Numbered from the stretch's first letter, positions 1 to 14,248 are shown. The stretch: DNA of 64,000 nt from Carnegiea gigantea (GCA_029747015.1 JAKOGI010000005.1:1968191-2032190), one strand, 5' to 3'. Notes: generated by a model from the letters alone, not told the origin. Program-made: numbers and translations.

Positions 1-2600
1 GATAAAATGTGTATATGCCATCTGGAATCAAAATTAAATGTCAAAGGAGCCAAAACTACTCTAAAATAATAAGAAGGCATCTAAATTGCGAATAAACCCC
101 CCCGCCCAAAAAAAAAAAAAATCGCAAACTTGCTTGGTAAATGGGAAGCTGCATCATGATATTTTGTCAATTAATTACCAAGGATACACTGAAGCATACG
201 ATAGATAAAGTAAAATGTCACAATTTATCAAAGAATGCAATATAAAATTTGTCCAAGCTATATATGATATGATGCTCAAGGACCTAAGGCATCTAGTTTT
301 GTTTTTTTTTTTTTTTTTTAACCCAGCCATCGAGAAAAAGTAATCCTCTCACAATTATCACCAGAATTAAAAACAAAATTATCCCCTTCAACAAACCTAG
401 ACTCATTTTAGATCGATTTAATGTCATCCCTTTCATAAGATGTCTGGATTATTGTATTTTCTCTATTATTCGCATAAAAGCAAGCACCTCACCCATTCAT
501 CAGCTGGGCCTACTGCACATATGGCATGAGGTAGAATTTGGATTAAAGAAGAGCCACCGAAGATTATTGTTATCCTAATCCGTAATTTTGATTTTGTTGA
601 ATGAAGGCTCAAGCATGTAATTTCTTTTAAAAAAAAAAAGAAAATAGATACTCAACCTGTTACGCTCTTTTACTCCCTCTATGGAAACTATAGGCAAATT
701 AATGGGGCATTATATGGTGGTTCTTCTTGAAGTAATTATAGCCACGGTCCAAAAAAGTCAACCAAATAAAAATAGACAATATAAATGGGTGCATTTAAGT
801 AGGCTGGTGCGCATATTTCCTAGGCAAAGTCATAACTTAGCTGGTTTTAGGTAATTTCCTTTTGGTGGTCTTGTACTTCTGTTTTATTTTGCTAGTAGAC
901 TTGATAAATTATTTGACGTACAACGTTCTAATGAGTTTTTACTTTCATTTCTATATACAACAATGAATTTTTCCTATTACTTTTTAATTATAGCATGTTA
1001 CCTTTTTAACAAACTAGTGATTTTGAACTCTAAATATAATCACTTGGATGATTAGCCAATCATCACATTAGTAATTTAAGAATTCAAAATTATTAACACA
1101 AAAGTTGAAGCTAACGGGAGCAAAAATAATATAAAAGAGTAACGATTGTAAGGACACATTAAAATTTTAAAGAGCTATGCATTTTGATCAATGATGTTTT
1201 TTTTTTGGTCTTAGATCCTCCTTCTTACTGAGTGAAACTACTGTTGGTCTAATAAGAAGCAAAGCTCTCCCATCATAGATTGAACAATCAATAATTATCT
1301 CATAGTTGAAGGGGGAAAAAAGAAAGCTTTTCGAATAATGTTGATTCAACCTGTGTTGGTATTTTGATTAATGACATTGAATAGTCTAATGTTGATGCAA
1401 TCTCATAGTTGAAGGGGAACAAAAAAGAAAGCTTTTTGAATAATACGAGTCAGTATTTTGAGGTTGAGATATAATTTTGGTATTTAAAATTATACTTGTT
1501 ATAATTTAATATACAATGTAAATGTTGTCTTTGGTAAATTTTGAACAATCAATAATTATCTTTTCCTGCGCCATAAAAAAGTTACTTTTTTCTTGTTTTG
1601 AATGATTACAAGACACATCATTAAATACAATTATTTAGTACATCTGCCGCTATTACTAGGTAAAGCTGAACTTATTACTCAAAGGAGATTTGTCTTTGTG
1701 GCGTTGGCATTTAGTTCACCTAGGCATTTCAACGTGCCTCCATATTGATAAGACGCTAGTAAATTGTACAATTTAAAGGCAAAATTTGAAGTTATGACTT
1801 AATGATGACACTATAATCCTAAAATTCCAGTATACTTGAGATTTATACCATATATTCCCATCGTAATATCGTATCCTAGCTAGAGCACATCACATTGGTT
1901 GATAAATGCTATTGAGACTTCATGAAAGAGCACGTCATCAACCAATCAAGCCAACTTTTGCAATAAATCCTTGACATAGAATTTGAATGAGCTTCGACTA
2001 CATGAAAAACATACAACACAAACAAACTTGGATCCTAAAATCTTATCTAATGTGCTAAACTTTTTGAACGAGTTTGAGTGAGATTATCAAGTTGCATAAA
2101 ATTTTGTCAAATCTGTGTGTAAATATATCATTGCCGTGAGAAAACATGATCAAGTGAACAGCTTAATAGTCAATCCTAACTTGCGTATAACATAAACAAA
2201 TCGATAATCCTGTTTAACACTGGTTTCATTTCTCTAAATGTTTTTTTCCCCTTTTATGTGAATTCTAATTTACTATCAAATCTTGAACTGAGATATGATT
2301 GTTTAAGGCGCTCATTAGAAGAAAGAAAGTTAATTATGGCAAACATTATACTCGATTTTTATTTATATCCAATATGCAAACAAAGGATCATGTACTTAAA
2401 TATTTTTATATGCATACATATAATTAAGGAGTCACTAATTTACACTTTTGATGTCTGTTGTTTCCAGAGTAAGCAGCTAGCTAACTAAGTCTTAAATCTC
2501 CTCCTCAAAACACGCGCACCAAAAGAAAAAACTAAAATTGAAAAGGGGTAATTTATAAAAACAAAAAAAACCAGAAAAGGAAGTCTAAATGTATTAAGTT
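1..2600. other. Intergenic, 3' flank of the MYB gene
   Basis: AT-rich DNA with many short homopolymer runs (for example C/A near 97-120 and T near 302-319). I see no coding region, RNA gene or clear terminal repeats. The short open frame at 2258-2488 has no recognisable motif and is probably chance. The stretch just below 2601 would carry the 3' UTR of the minus-strand MYB gene. Confidence 0.5.
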
Positions 2601-4255
2601 CTAGAAGAACTCTGCAGCATTATCGTCTAAGTTCAAGGACATGTCAAGCAAGTTGACTTGGTCCTGGTTGATATTATTAACTCCCTCCTCAAACAGCCAT
2701 TTCTCTATCAGTGAGAGTGGCGCTACTTGCTGATCTGGCACCGGTTTACTCTCCCTCTCCTCCACCGCCGACACCGCCCTCAAGTGGTTAATGTCGGAGG
2801 GGGAGGAGGAGGAGTTGAAGCTGAACAACGAGTCGAAACCATGATGATCTGGGGTGTTCGACTCGTTGCTTGAGCTTGACCCGGATCCGGACCTGGATCT
2901 GAATCCGGGCTCAAGCTGGTCTGATGACCTTGCTTTGCCTTGATAGTTGGAGGAGTTTTGTGTGGAGTACTCTTGAGGGGATGACCCGGATTGATCAGAC
3001 TTCTTTCGGGTCATCCAGTTCTCGAGGAGGCGGGCAATGTTTTCGGTGCTCGAGGCGTAGACGGGCTGGGCGGGCTTCGGCCCGGGCAGGAAGTCGGGCT
3101 TGTCGAGCGAGAGGGCCTCGCAAAGGGCCTGTTTGGCCATGTGGATGTCTGTTTGAAGCCTCCTCTCCCATTGCCCCTTGCTTGAGTTGCTTTGGGAGGA
3201 AGAGGAGGATGAATTTGAGTTTGAGTTTGAGTTTAAGAACCCTTCTTGTTTAGAGCTTGAGGTGTTTTGACCATCTTGCCCTTCTTCTTTCTTCATCAGC
3301 TTCTTCTTCAGATGGGTATTCCAGTAATTCTTTATGTCATTGTCTGTCCTTTGTGGAAGGTAGGATGCTATGGCTGCCCATCTGGTATTGTCCCCACCAA
3401 AAAAAAAAAAAAAAAAATCAATTTTCTTTCGTTCATCATCAATAAGATGCTGAATAAGGGGCTTTGAATTTAATACATGCAAACAAAAAACAGCTAAAAT
3501 ATGAAAAAGCTAAGGAACCCTTTTCCATTTTTTCCTACTATAATTTTGTACATATGTGTAACTGATCATCCTACATCATGCACAAATGAGCAATAAATTC
3601 TACTTCTAGCTAGTGCTAATCTTCAAGGGATAGTGATGAAGAGGGGGCCAAAAGAAAAGAAAAAAGAATAAAGTGGTAGATCTATCATCCATATTAGAAG
3701 TAGAATTAAGAAAAGTAATGAAATTAATGAACATAAATAATACCTGTTGCCTAAAAGAGCTTGAAGATGGATGATCATCTTCTCTTCTTGTTCAGTGAAG
3801 TTGCCCCTTTTGATGCCGGGTCTGAGATAGTTGGTCCATCTCAATCTGCAACTCTTGCTGCATCTCCTCAAACCTAAATGAACCAAAAACAAAACCAAAA
3901 AAAATGTATCAAATTAGGAATATCGATCTAGAAAATCATATGTATAAACCCTTAAAAGATTGAATTTTGAAAGAAGAATGAAAGATTAAAAAAAAAAAAA
4001 AATCCATAGAGCATGGCAAGCTAGCATCTACTAGCTAAATAGAGGTAATAAATAGAGACTTTAATGATCAAACCTACCCCAAAAACAAAAACGGAAGAGA
4101 CGGGATTAGGAAGGTTAATTACCAGTCTTAGTGGGAACGGCACGCCAATTACCAGGACCGTGTTCTTGAATGTAAGAGACGAGGATGATATCTTCTTCAG
4201 GAGTCCAAGGACCCTTCTTAACCCCCACTTTATCACAGCATGGAGGTCTCCCCAT
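2601..4255 (-). CDS. MYB60: R2R3-MYB transcription factor, subgroup 1, MYB60-type
   Basis: Three exons read on the minus strand: 4255-4123, 3873-3744 and 3381-2601. All junctions are GT-AG and the frame closes exactly at 347 codons plus stop. Repeat R2 starts near residue 14 with tryptophans at 17, 37 and 57. R3 starts near 67 with Phe70, Trp89 and Trp108. The intron positions are the usual ones for R2R3-MYBs. Outside the DNA-binding domain I see [35 protein letters not shown], an SLFSFNS block and [10 protein letters not shown] near the C-terminus. Together these match Arabidopsis MYB60, the guard-cell MYB that promotes stomatal opening, and its S1 relatives MYB30/31/94/96. The bHLH-interaction signature is absent from R3, as expected for S1. 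The Ser/Asn-rich linker is longer than in Arabidopsis MYB60 (280 aa). The subgroup is certain; the choice of MYB60 over a paralogue is by motif resemblance only. Nuclear location and DNA binding follow from the family. Confidence 0.93.
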
Positions 4256-4491
4256 TATATTTGATTATCTAATTTCTCTCTCTTGATTGATTATCTTTTC
4301 TTGATGATTTGTCTCTCTTAGGTTTCTGCTGTGAGATGATGATAGATGATGGTGATGATGATGATTTGAGGGAGAGATTTGATGATTCAATCCATGGTGT
4401 ATGAGGGTTTAATTTAGTTTGTAGTGAGAGAGTTTATGAGATTCTGGGGTGGAGAAGAGTGAAATATAAGAAGACAATGCGGGTGTGTATA

Positions 4492-4498
4492 TTATATA
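4492..4498 (-). promoter_or_regulatory. TATA box of the MYB60-type gene
   Basis: TATATAA on the minus strand, about 240 bp upstream of the ATG at 4255. It would place the transcription start near 4460-4470 and give a 5' leader of roughly 210 nt rich in CT (4256-4330). The position is plausible but inferred from sequence alone. Confidence 0.5.
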
Positions 4499-4499
4499 G

Positions 4500-6085
4500 G
4501 GATACACTTAGTTTAGCTAGGTACGTAGAATACGTATGCGTACATGTATATATACGAATTTATGGAGAGATAATGTGTAAGTGTAGAAGGTGAAAGACTG
4601 CTACGCTGACCCCGGGGGGGGGGAGAGAGAGAGTAGAGAGTCAAAAGGAGACGGCAAACAGCATTTAGTGAAATGCTTGGTTTGGAAAAGTCAGCTTTGG
4701 CTTTCACCCTCACACCACCGCGTGGCACTCGCCCCCCCTCCCCCCCGGCCTTTTTCTTTTCCAGCTCACGATATTCCAAGTGCGGGTTGCACTCGGTGAA
4801 GTTAAACCCTAGCTTTCTGTATTTCAATTTTTCTTCTTCCGTTTCTTTCGTTTTTGTCGTCTATTTTCCCCTCCATTGTAATGGAGTAAAGATAAATGTG
4901 AGTGAGATACATTTAACTTTAAATTAATGTTAATTATTGAATTTTTTTTTACAATGAAAAAAAAATAATAAAATCTCTCATTTTATAAAAGTATAGAAAT
5001 GACAGCCCCTAATTAACTCATTTGAGATCAGAAAATTTTACACATATGTAGATGAGATAATGAGTATTCTGATTTTAATAACCAATTCAATCATGTTTTT
5101 TTTTTTTCTGATAAATGTGATAAGTCTTGTTCAATTCTAATCCTCTGGCCAATTGCATACCCTCAGCCATTTGTGCTAGCTCTATCATTCCATAATGTAA
5201 ATTGGCTGTTGATCATCACCTTGCCAGCCTTGGTCTTCACTTTCCTTAAGTTTTCTTTTTTTCAGTCTTATTTTGGTCCATCCACTCAGTATCTATTCAT
5301 TTATTTCTTGCTTGCATTGAGAACATTGCCAATGTATCTTTGGCCATGTACCATGCTATTGTAGAGGGTTTGTGCCCATCGTTTCACGTCATATCATCAC
5401 ATCATTGTACATTTGTACAATTGACTTTATCATCACTATTTAGCTTGAAAATTGACAACAGTTTAGACCACATACCACCAATATCAAAACAAAATATGAG
5501 ATTTTCTATGACCGATATGATTGGAATATAATATAATTGATAATCATATAATAAAATATAAATTTGTGGATACACTTTGAATTAGTTACATCCCAGTTAA
5601 TTAACATCGAGAAACTTCTGAAAAGCTATATTTAAATTTAAGGATTTTAATCGGCTCTACTCCTTAGGGACCATTAGCTACAATTAAGGGACTTTTATGT
5701 GGAAATCATGCCAATTAGTTTGAAGTCAGTGCATTAGTGTGACAAGACAAAACTAGTAGTTCTCGTTTCAAAGTGGTGCGCATCAAAGAGTTAATGCCAT
5801 GGACCAGTTCAATTTCCACTTGCATCTTAGTTATCACCAGTAGTTTTTTCCTAATAAACCTGGTTTTTTAAAATATAACATAACATACCCGACAAACGTA
5901 TTATAATATTATGTATACTTTTTTTTTTTTTTTGTGGATAGAAATATGGAAACTATTCCATCTGCTTTAGAAAGTCAACGACTCAACGGAAGATAATCGC
6001 CATGCCTACTGCATTTGTGAGGTCTTCATTTATATTTTTTAAGATAATCAAGGTTGTGACATAGTGATAACTCACTTCGTTCTCT
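4500..6085. other. Intergenic, distal promoter region of the MYB gene
   Basis: No coding evidence. It holds a G-run (about 4613-4622), a C-rich pyrimidine stretch near 4730-4750 and AT-rich DNA. The open frames at 4513-4927 and 5173-5531 are overlapping, low-complexity and show no family motif. Confidence 0.4.
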
Positions 6086-6487
6086 AGGCTCTGTTTGAAC
6101 CTTGAAAAATTTGGTGAAACGAAAAAAAATTTAGGAAAGTTATTTTTTTCTTGTGTTTGGTTTAGAGAAAATCACAAAGAAAAAAAAATATGAAGGAAAG
6201 TTTGGTGGAAAATTGTTAGAAGCAAGTGACAAAATTTTTCTTATAAAATTGTGAGGAAAGTTTGAGGAAAATTCCCAACCTTCTATAACCTTGTATTATT
6301 TAGATGGTATCAAAATGATTTAAGTAGTTCATCAACATTCAAATTTCTCATTCAAATTCTTGTATTTTTTCCTTGATCTAAACAAGAGGAAAAAAAACTC
6401 ATTTTCTCCCTACTTTTTTTTCCTTCACATTTTTTTCCTTCAACTTGTCTTTCCATCAAATTTTCTAAGGACCAAACGGAGCCTTAA
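6086..6487. mobile_element. MITE with about 30-bp imperfect terminal inverted repeats
   Basis: The left end reads AGGCTCTGTTTGAACCTTG and the reverse complement of the right end reads AGGCTCCGTTTGGTCCTTAG. Similarity continues inward through AAAATTTG and a purine-rich block. The interior is about 400 bp of AT-rich non-coding DNA, itself roughly palindromic in composition. This is the signature of a non-autonomous DNA transposon. I could not define a clean target-site duplication, so the superfamily is open (hAT-like is a guess). Confidence 0.6.
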
Positions 6488-7610
6488 TCAATTGGTCAGA
6501 TATTCGATCCTTGATCTTTAGAAATAGAGAGCAATTCTGGGCCAGCCCTTCATCCATAAGTGGAGCTCGCGGACGCGAGAGTATTAGTCACTACGATCGT
6601 AACTGCATTATAAGATTTTGGATTTTTTTCACAATTTTAGGTCATATATACTAGATTTAGAAACTTTTTTGACAATTGCATTTATCTATAGAAAATTTTC
6701 GAACTCCAAAATTTCTTGAATTTATTTAAATAAGTACAACAAAAGGGCTAACCAACATAATTATTTATTTTGTCAGGGATAACTATAAAATTTCTTGTTT
6801 GATTTCTTCTATCTTTTTGGCATACCTATGCAAGATAAAGCGCTGTTAACTTTCATTTCCAAGAGTGATGTTGGTGTTACAACATCTATGTATATTTATC
6901 TGTTTTTTTTTTTTTTTTCTAGGATCCGTCCGTGAGAAAAAGTTAAGGCTATTTTCACTTTGTTTTATCTCCTTTTTCTTCCAATTAGGAATTTAGCGGA
7001 GCTGAAAAGAATAAAGAAACTAGGGATGTAACACATGATTGAAAAGAATTATTAAAACTGAGCTAAATTAACCTAACTTGAACCCAATTTGAGAAATGAC
7101 CACAACTCTGGTACTATCTCTCTCGAAGTCGAAGACATTAAAGAAGAGGTTCACATTCAAATTTGTCCGAATATAGTGTATGAAACTAAACTCAATCAAC
7201 TACTTTTGGAGAAAGATGGCCTAAAGTTGCACTATTACAAGTGAAATTAATCAGCTAAACACAAGCCTCGTTATATTGCAAGTACGTAACACGCTGTTCT
7301 TATTTATGACAATGTGGTACATAAGAAAGTTCCTCTCTCTGTGCCGGTTAATTGTTTAATTAAAAAAAATGACTCAATTGAACCACATAATATGAATGTG
7401 GGATACGCCATATGCATATCTGCAACTTATTTAAGATACACAATGAGTGATTTTTTTATTAGACATACAACATTTGAAAAGTTACCCTAAGCAAATAAAT
7501 AAACAAATAAGTACATAAATAAAACAAGTGCCTCTTACATCGCTTATCATGAATTATCCGCTTGGTTTCTATTATATAGTTTTCCTTGGTCATTGGCGGG
7601 CAATTTCTTA

Positions 7611-7755
7611 TATATATGCTTCCAAGAGTATATGTTTTCATTTTCCACATGTATATATTTTTCATGTGTGTATTTATCATATATTAATTTTTTAAAATAT
7701 ATTTATTGATATGACTTTTAAGAATGTGTGCTCCCAAGAGTATGATATACATATT
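7611..7755 (+). repeat. Dispersed direct repeat, copy 1 (copy 2 at 24216-24361)
   Basis: About 145 bp aligned by eye with 24216-24361. Both copies have TCCCAAGAGTA or a close variant at the left, a core with CACGTGTATATATATTT-like sequence and GTGTGTATTTATCATATAT, and a second CCAAGAGTAT-like word followed by AATATACATGTTG or a variant at the right. Both copies are on the plus strand. It is probably a small dispersed element whose termini I cannot fix. Confidence 0.55.
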
Positions 7756-8195
7756 GAGGCGGGCGAATAGTAATGCGAAACCCGACATACCAAAGTGTTC
7801 TTATCCATGCATGCCTTCTTTATTTTCTTTAAAACTTCGTTAAAGGCATTAAAGATAGCTATAACACATATATCTTTGTGTGTCAAATTTAACGTGGCAT
7901 CAACCTAGTTATTATCTTTATTTCAGAACCAAAACTACATAATTAAGCCTACTTCACGGTCGTATAGCGCCGTGAACATTTATATAAATATATGATAAGT
8001 AGGTCCCTTCTCACAAAGCGATATAAATATACGACATTTATATAATTGAACCGCCATCCCCGTGTATGTACGGATGCCTTGCATGTACAATATTAGTTGC
8101 TGCATGCATGTGTATTGCACAAGTAATTTTAAAATTTAATAGAATTGATTCTTTTTGGAAGATTGAGATATTTGCATGTAGGGATTATAGTTGCA

Positions 8196-9045
8196 TTCGA
8201 ATTCGAGGCAAATTCAATCCAATTTAAATTAAAATTCTCCTATTTGAATTCGTAAAAAAATTCGAGTCTGAATCCAACAAAAATAATTTGAATCCAAATC
8301 GAATCCGGATCGGATTTGAAGAAAGGTTAAAATCCGATCCGATAATTTTTTAAATATTTAAATTTTGAAATTTGAAATTTAACATTTGTAGAACTTAAAA
8401 ATCTACCCTCCTGAACCCAGCCGCCTCCCTAATTTAATTTTAATTTTTAATTTTTTTTCAACATGTTATTTTAATTTTGGATTGCTAAAAATAGAAACGC
8501 AAAGGGATGACCAGAAAATTAGCCGCTCCATTTCAGTTCCTCACTGTCCTGAATTCTCACCTCACTCTTTAGTCCTTACTGGCTCTCCTCCCATTCGGCG
8601 CGGTTTCTCTCCCGTTTGCTATCCAGCCATACATTGTTGTTGTCGACCTGGTTATCAATCCCGCCCCCTCGCTGACAACCAACAGCAATTTCCTCCTCGT
8701 CGACCATCGATAACGACCTTTGAATATAAAATATGTACCTCCTTTTATTTCTCATTTAGCTTAAATGTTTAAAGATTTTGTTAATGTAATAGACATCGTA
8801 TTGACAAATAGGAATAAAATTGAATGAAGAAAACAATGCATAATTATTTCGGGGCAAAACGAATCATTCCAGATCGGATTAAATCCGACTCCGTTTCGAT
8901 CTAACTGGGATTGGATTCGTAGGTTCCTCTTTGATATGTCGTATCTGAATTAGATAAAAAAAAATTTCAGATTTGAATTTAATCAGATCCGGATTTGATT
9001 TTTCAACATCCAATCCAAATTTGATCCATTGCCATGCTTATTCGC
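8196..9045. repeat. Degenerate repeat block, possible decayed transposable element
   Basis: Words related to AATCCGATCC, GGATCGGATTTG and GAATCCAAAT recur on both strands. The left part (AATTCGAGGCAAATTCAATCC) is loosely inverted at the right end (complement of GGATTGGATG...TTTGATCCATTGCC). No ORF with known domains. The assignment to a transposon is weak. Confidence 0.3.
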
Positions 9046-11488
9046 ACGTGACGTTGATAACTTTGACCTATAATTAGTGAAGTTACTATGCTTCATCAAC
9101 TTCTGATTGACCCCAAGGAGAATAATATAACGTAACTAGATTCTTCAAGTAGATGACACTTGCTGTCTGATAATCTCTATCTTTTGTCAAATACAATAAG
9201 TTACGTAGCGCATCTTGTAAGATTTTCATTGGATATAAAGTAAATCAAACAATGAAGATAGATTATGTCTGCTAGCTTAGATTAGATGTGTTTCATGAAA
9301 TCTACTAACAGTAGTAAATGAAGCAGCCAACGTAACTAACTCACGGATTTATTTGAAATTTGCTCCTTTTTTTCAACTTCATATTTAGTATGGGAGACAA
9401 ATTCAAATGCGCATTAATTATTAGGATTTGTCCTTAGTTCTTGTAGTAAACTAAAGAATATATCTTATTGATATTTTGGGAAAGTGGATTTTGTTTTTAT
9501 TTTGTTTAGTCTATCTATCTATACTATTATATAAAAACAATATTATATTGACGTAGATTTTTTTTGAATTGTCAAAAATTAGAATTTTTGGGACACAGAT
9601 TAATTCTCACTTTTGATCGCGGCCGTTTAATATCAAGGCAACTAATTCTTATAAAAGGAGGGAAAAAACAATTAATCATAAATAATTGAGAAGGAAAACA
9701 TAAACATTAAAGGAAATGACAATAAGAATGTAAATTATGGTAAGGATGATTGCATAGACATGTTGACATTGTTTCTATATGTTTACAGTTTAAAAAATTT
9801 TGTTGTTGTTTTGTAGCAGATACCATAATTAAATATGTTTCTAAACACAAGCATACATAATTAAACACATTCTTCACCAATCTTCCAAATTGGTAAACCC
9901 ACAACCCCCCCCCCCCCCCCAAACAATAAACCCACGTTACATTGCCCCCCAATCTATCCTCTATTTTAACTTAATTGACACTACTAAGATATATCTACTA
10001 ATTATTTACAAAAATTGTCCCTTTTAATGTTCTCTCTATGTGAAAATAGAATTTTCATAAGGTCAATCAACAATTCTTTAAAAAATTTGATGTTTATATC
10101 CGAATCTAAAATACACTCATTTTTCCTTTTATATTCTTTTTCAATATAGGGATCAAAACACAACAAGAAAGAGGTACGTGTAGAGATCAAAATATAGCAA
10201 GGAATAAGTTTGCATTAATTGAAGTAATTCTTTTTTCTTTTCTATCTAAATGTTTATATTCGATTTTTTAAATTTTCTTCTATTTGAATTCATAGGGATC
10301 AAAATATAACAAGGAAGAAGATTTTCATTGATCAAGGTCTATCTAAAAATTTATTTCTTCATCTCCTTTCATTTTCTTCTACCTGTATTTATTTTATTTT
10401 TGATTTTTCATAAAAATCATATATCTATGCTTATATCATTGAGATTTAAGTTCTACATTCTAAAAATAACTATTCCACCATTTAAAATAAAAAGTACACG
10501 ACTAAATTAAACTACAAGCAATCTTCTATCTATTTTATGCACCAAAAAAATCTGCTATCCATTTTACAGATACAGATAATTACAGCATCATCTAGGTCAC
10601 GTATAAATCTGATTCATCTAGGTTGTTTTAGTATTTTTCATCAACTATCTTAAACCCATAAGGTACTTCATGTATAATCGATATTACCAAAAAAAAAAGT
10701 TTGAACCACAATTAAACACAATTGTATAACAATTACTTAACAAGTTACATAAAACTCTACTCCTACTTTCTTCAATTCAAAACAATTTACTCTATGAAAA
10801 AATTAAAATTGTTCATGAGGATGCTTGAGTTTTTTTTGCATACAACCACAACACTATTAGATGCACATGCGACACAAGTATTGTATTATTCATTACATTT
10901 TATTACACTTTGTTGTTTGGTTACTAACCATTTCATGTTAATATTTTCTATAGTTATATGGTAATCTATCGCTACATCTAAGTATGGATAATTATATAGG
11001 CAAATCATGGGTATTTATTATGGAACCTTCACGATAGCATGAATAGAAGTGTCTAACACTCTTATTATACCAGTTTGTTTGAAGAAAGAGGTTCATTACT
11101 TATGAAATACCAATGCTAGAAACACCAGATAGACAACATGTGATTATAAACTTTAATTTCATCATTTTTAATCAAATTATTGCTGAAAGCTTAATGTTAT
11201 AGGTACAAGAAGAGGAGGTAGGTTTTTTATCGCTGGTGCCATAAATTCACTTATTATGATGTCAATTAGTGTGACTTTTAGCTTCATTTTGATTTCTTAT
11301 TATCTTTGTCATGCTCACGTCATATCTTTTACTATCATATTTTTTTTTAATTTATTATTGAGCTCCAACCACAAGAAGAGTTTACTATCATAGATTTTTT
11401 TTTTATCTTTAATTGCTTAAATAGTTATAGGATTTCATAAAACACTCTTTCTCCTAAGCATAAGCATATCGAAGAGTGTGTGTGTGTC

Positions 11489-11789
<301 letters not shown>

Positions 11790-12239
11790 CCACTAATCAA
11801 AATAAAGAAATAATATTGAGTCAAACAAATTGCAAGACAATTGGTTATTCAAATAAAAGAGTCTGGTCACCGTCCACTGATTTTGATGGCTCACTAGAAC
11901 TCAAAGAAAATTAGGCAAAATAATTAACATCAGGACAAAGAACCCCTTCGATGAAGATAGGGGAATCCTTTGTAGATAAGGAACCTGTTACACACCTCCC
12001 GACCCCTTTCTCTCTCAAAATTCACTGGGAAAAAAAACACTACTACTAAAGCTTAAATCTCAAAAAAATACATCTTTTTGTAATTTGAACAATCAAATCC
12101 CATTGATCATTCTTTAAAAAAAACCAAACGATTCATTATAATTTTGTTTCTGCCATTATTAGATGTTATAAGATTTAACTAAGATATTGGTAACTTGATT
12201 AGAGCAAGTTGATTGTATATTTCTTTTTACCTCAAATTC

Positions 12240-12241
<2 letters not shown>

Positions 12242-12277
<36 letters not shown>
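12242..12277. repeat. (CA)n microsatellite
   Basis: Perfect CA dinucleotide tract of about 36 bp in the left Helitron-like copy. Its counterpart in the right copy is the TG tract at about 17819-17842. Confidence 0.95.
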
Positions 12278-12279
<2 letters not shown>

Positions 12280-13269
12280 GGGTGTCACGCTAATGAAAAC
12301 ACTCCTTCTCTGCCACTCCAACTTTTAAAAAAAAAAAAATATATTTCCCGACCTTAGTCTCTACTACCACAACTTTTAAAAATTGTTTGAACCCCACTTG
12401 AATATTGTATGATAACAACATAACAAATTACATAAAAATACTACTTCTGCTTTCTTCAATACATCACATTTAGTCCGTGAAAATTAGCCTTACAAATATA
12501 AAGGTGTTGGGGTGCAAGAAGAGAAGGTGGATTCTTCGTCATTGATGCCATAAATTAATGTATCATCATGTCATTTAACATGCACCGTGCAAAACACGAG
12601 TCCAAATTAATAATGATAACAGTGATGCAACTTTTGGGAATGAAAGGAGTCTAATTTCAACTAAAACTGCTACAAGTAGGCTTGATCTCGTTTAATGCTT
12701 CACGATTCAAGTTGATTATCTTAGTGTTGACTCTTGATAATGATAATTATACATCAGATACGTGTCTAAGCCGATAGAGTTTTTTTCAAATGACTGCGAC
12801 CTGGCCTCTGTATGCACGGTACTTGAATTCTAAGTCTTAGACCAAAAGCAAATAGATTTCTCTCATTTGCGGTGCATCCACACCCTTTTCTAATGCACTC
12901 TTTCATTCCTTTTTGTTTCTTTTTTTTTTGGGGGGGGGGGGGGAGCCATACAACAGAAGTAAATTAGATAAATGCAACAATGAAAATCATATCGTATTGG
13001 TTACAGTGTCAATATTGTTGTATTACTTCTAGTGGCTGGAATTTTATATATATATATATATATATAGAGGAGGATACTTAATTAGGTAAGACAATGTTTG
13101 GCATAGGATGAGCGCATAAAGACATTGTTTGTCTCTTTCTTCGCATTGATTACCAAACATAGTATTGATGATTGCTAAAATTGAAACTACCGATTGTTGA
13201 AACTAAAACTGTTAATCGCTAAAACTAAAACTATTGATAACCAAATACATCAATCACAAATCATGTTTA

Positions 13270-14010
13270 TAATATATATGCTTTTACGTATGATATTAGT
13301 TAGATCAATGGATTTTCTTATAGTGATCATGAGAGTTACATATGTTTGGTGATTGTATCTATCATCGATAGCTGATTAGAATGTTTCATTTATATAGTAA
13401 TCATGAAATTACGATTGGTGATCATTATAAATACATTTGTTTATCATAAACTAGACACTCATTTTGTAGTTAGGAGAGTTTTTTTTCCCAATTTTTGCTT
13501 CATTTTCATCAAAAGTTATAATATAAGATTTTTTTTTTTACAATATTAGTTAGTGATCAATAAATTCAGTTTTAGTGATCATTAGAATTATGTGTGGTGA
13601 TTAGTTGGTCTATCTGTAATGAACATAATGAATATATTTGTTGATCATAAATTATACACTTAATTCTAGTTAGGTGAGCTTTATTTGTTGCAATGTCAGC
13701 TTTATTTTCATGAAAAATCATCATATATATTTTTATTTATGATACTAGTGAGTGTTCAATAGTTTCTTTTAGTGATCATTAGAATTATATTTGATGATAA
13801 ATTGATCTATCTATTATGATCATTATAAATATGTTCATTAATCAGAAACAATATTCTCAATTATAGTGAGGATAGTTTTATTTTTAATGCATTTGAGCTT
13901 TACTTTTATTAAAAATCATGATATATATTTTTACGTATAATCTTAATTAATGATCAATAGTTTTAGTTTCAGTTATCATTATACTATGTTTGGTGATCAA
14001 CTTCATGTGA
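13270..14010 (+). repeat. Degenerate tandem repeat, four units of about 200-250 bp
   Basis: Unit starts are marked by variants of ATATATTTTTACGTATGATATTAG near 13271, 13520, 13722 and 13919. Each is followed by GATCAATAG...AGTGATCATTAGAATTAT...TTGGTGAT words and then a TTAGTTAGGTGAGCTTTA-like block. The units are much diverged. No function is evident. Confidence 0.6.
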
Positions 14011-14099
14011 GAAACAGGCAACTCCACATGCTCATCCTATTGATCTCACGGAATATAGCTCATCCTACCTAAGTAGCTATGTATATGTATATACATACA

Positions 14100-14180
14100 A
14101 ATATGTGTCGTGTGTGTGTGTGCGCGCGCGCATACACATATACATATGTGTGCACGTGCACACATACATATATATTTCTT
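14100..14180. repeat. Alternating purine-pyrimidine tract
   Basis: A run of TG steps passes directly into CG steps (about 14111-14130) and then into CA/TA steps, including the palindrome GTGCACGTGCAC near 14151-14162. TG and CG alternation of this length is the classical Z-DNA-prone composition. The short ORF through it is an artefact of the repeat. Confidence 0.75.
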
Positions 14181-14248
14181 ATATTGTTATTATAAGAAAT
14201 TCTTTTATTTAAAGAAAAACAAACGGGGGAGAAATATTTGTAGAATCT

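Larger units (their letters stand above)
6488..9517. other. Intergenic, repeat-rich
   Basis: No coding region recognised. It contains one copy of a dispersed repeat (7611-7755, see separate entry) and a block at 8196-9045 made of variations on short AATCCGATCC/GAATCC-like words. That block has weak inverted similarity between its ends and resembles a decayed transposable element. The ORF at 8482-8772 inside it shows no family motif. Confidence 0.4.

Noticed and set aside
2924..3467. Plus-strand ORFs opposite MYB60 exon 3
   Set aside because: They are antisense shadows of a well-supported coding exon and have Arg/Ser-rich artefact composition.
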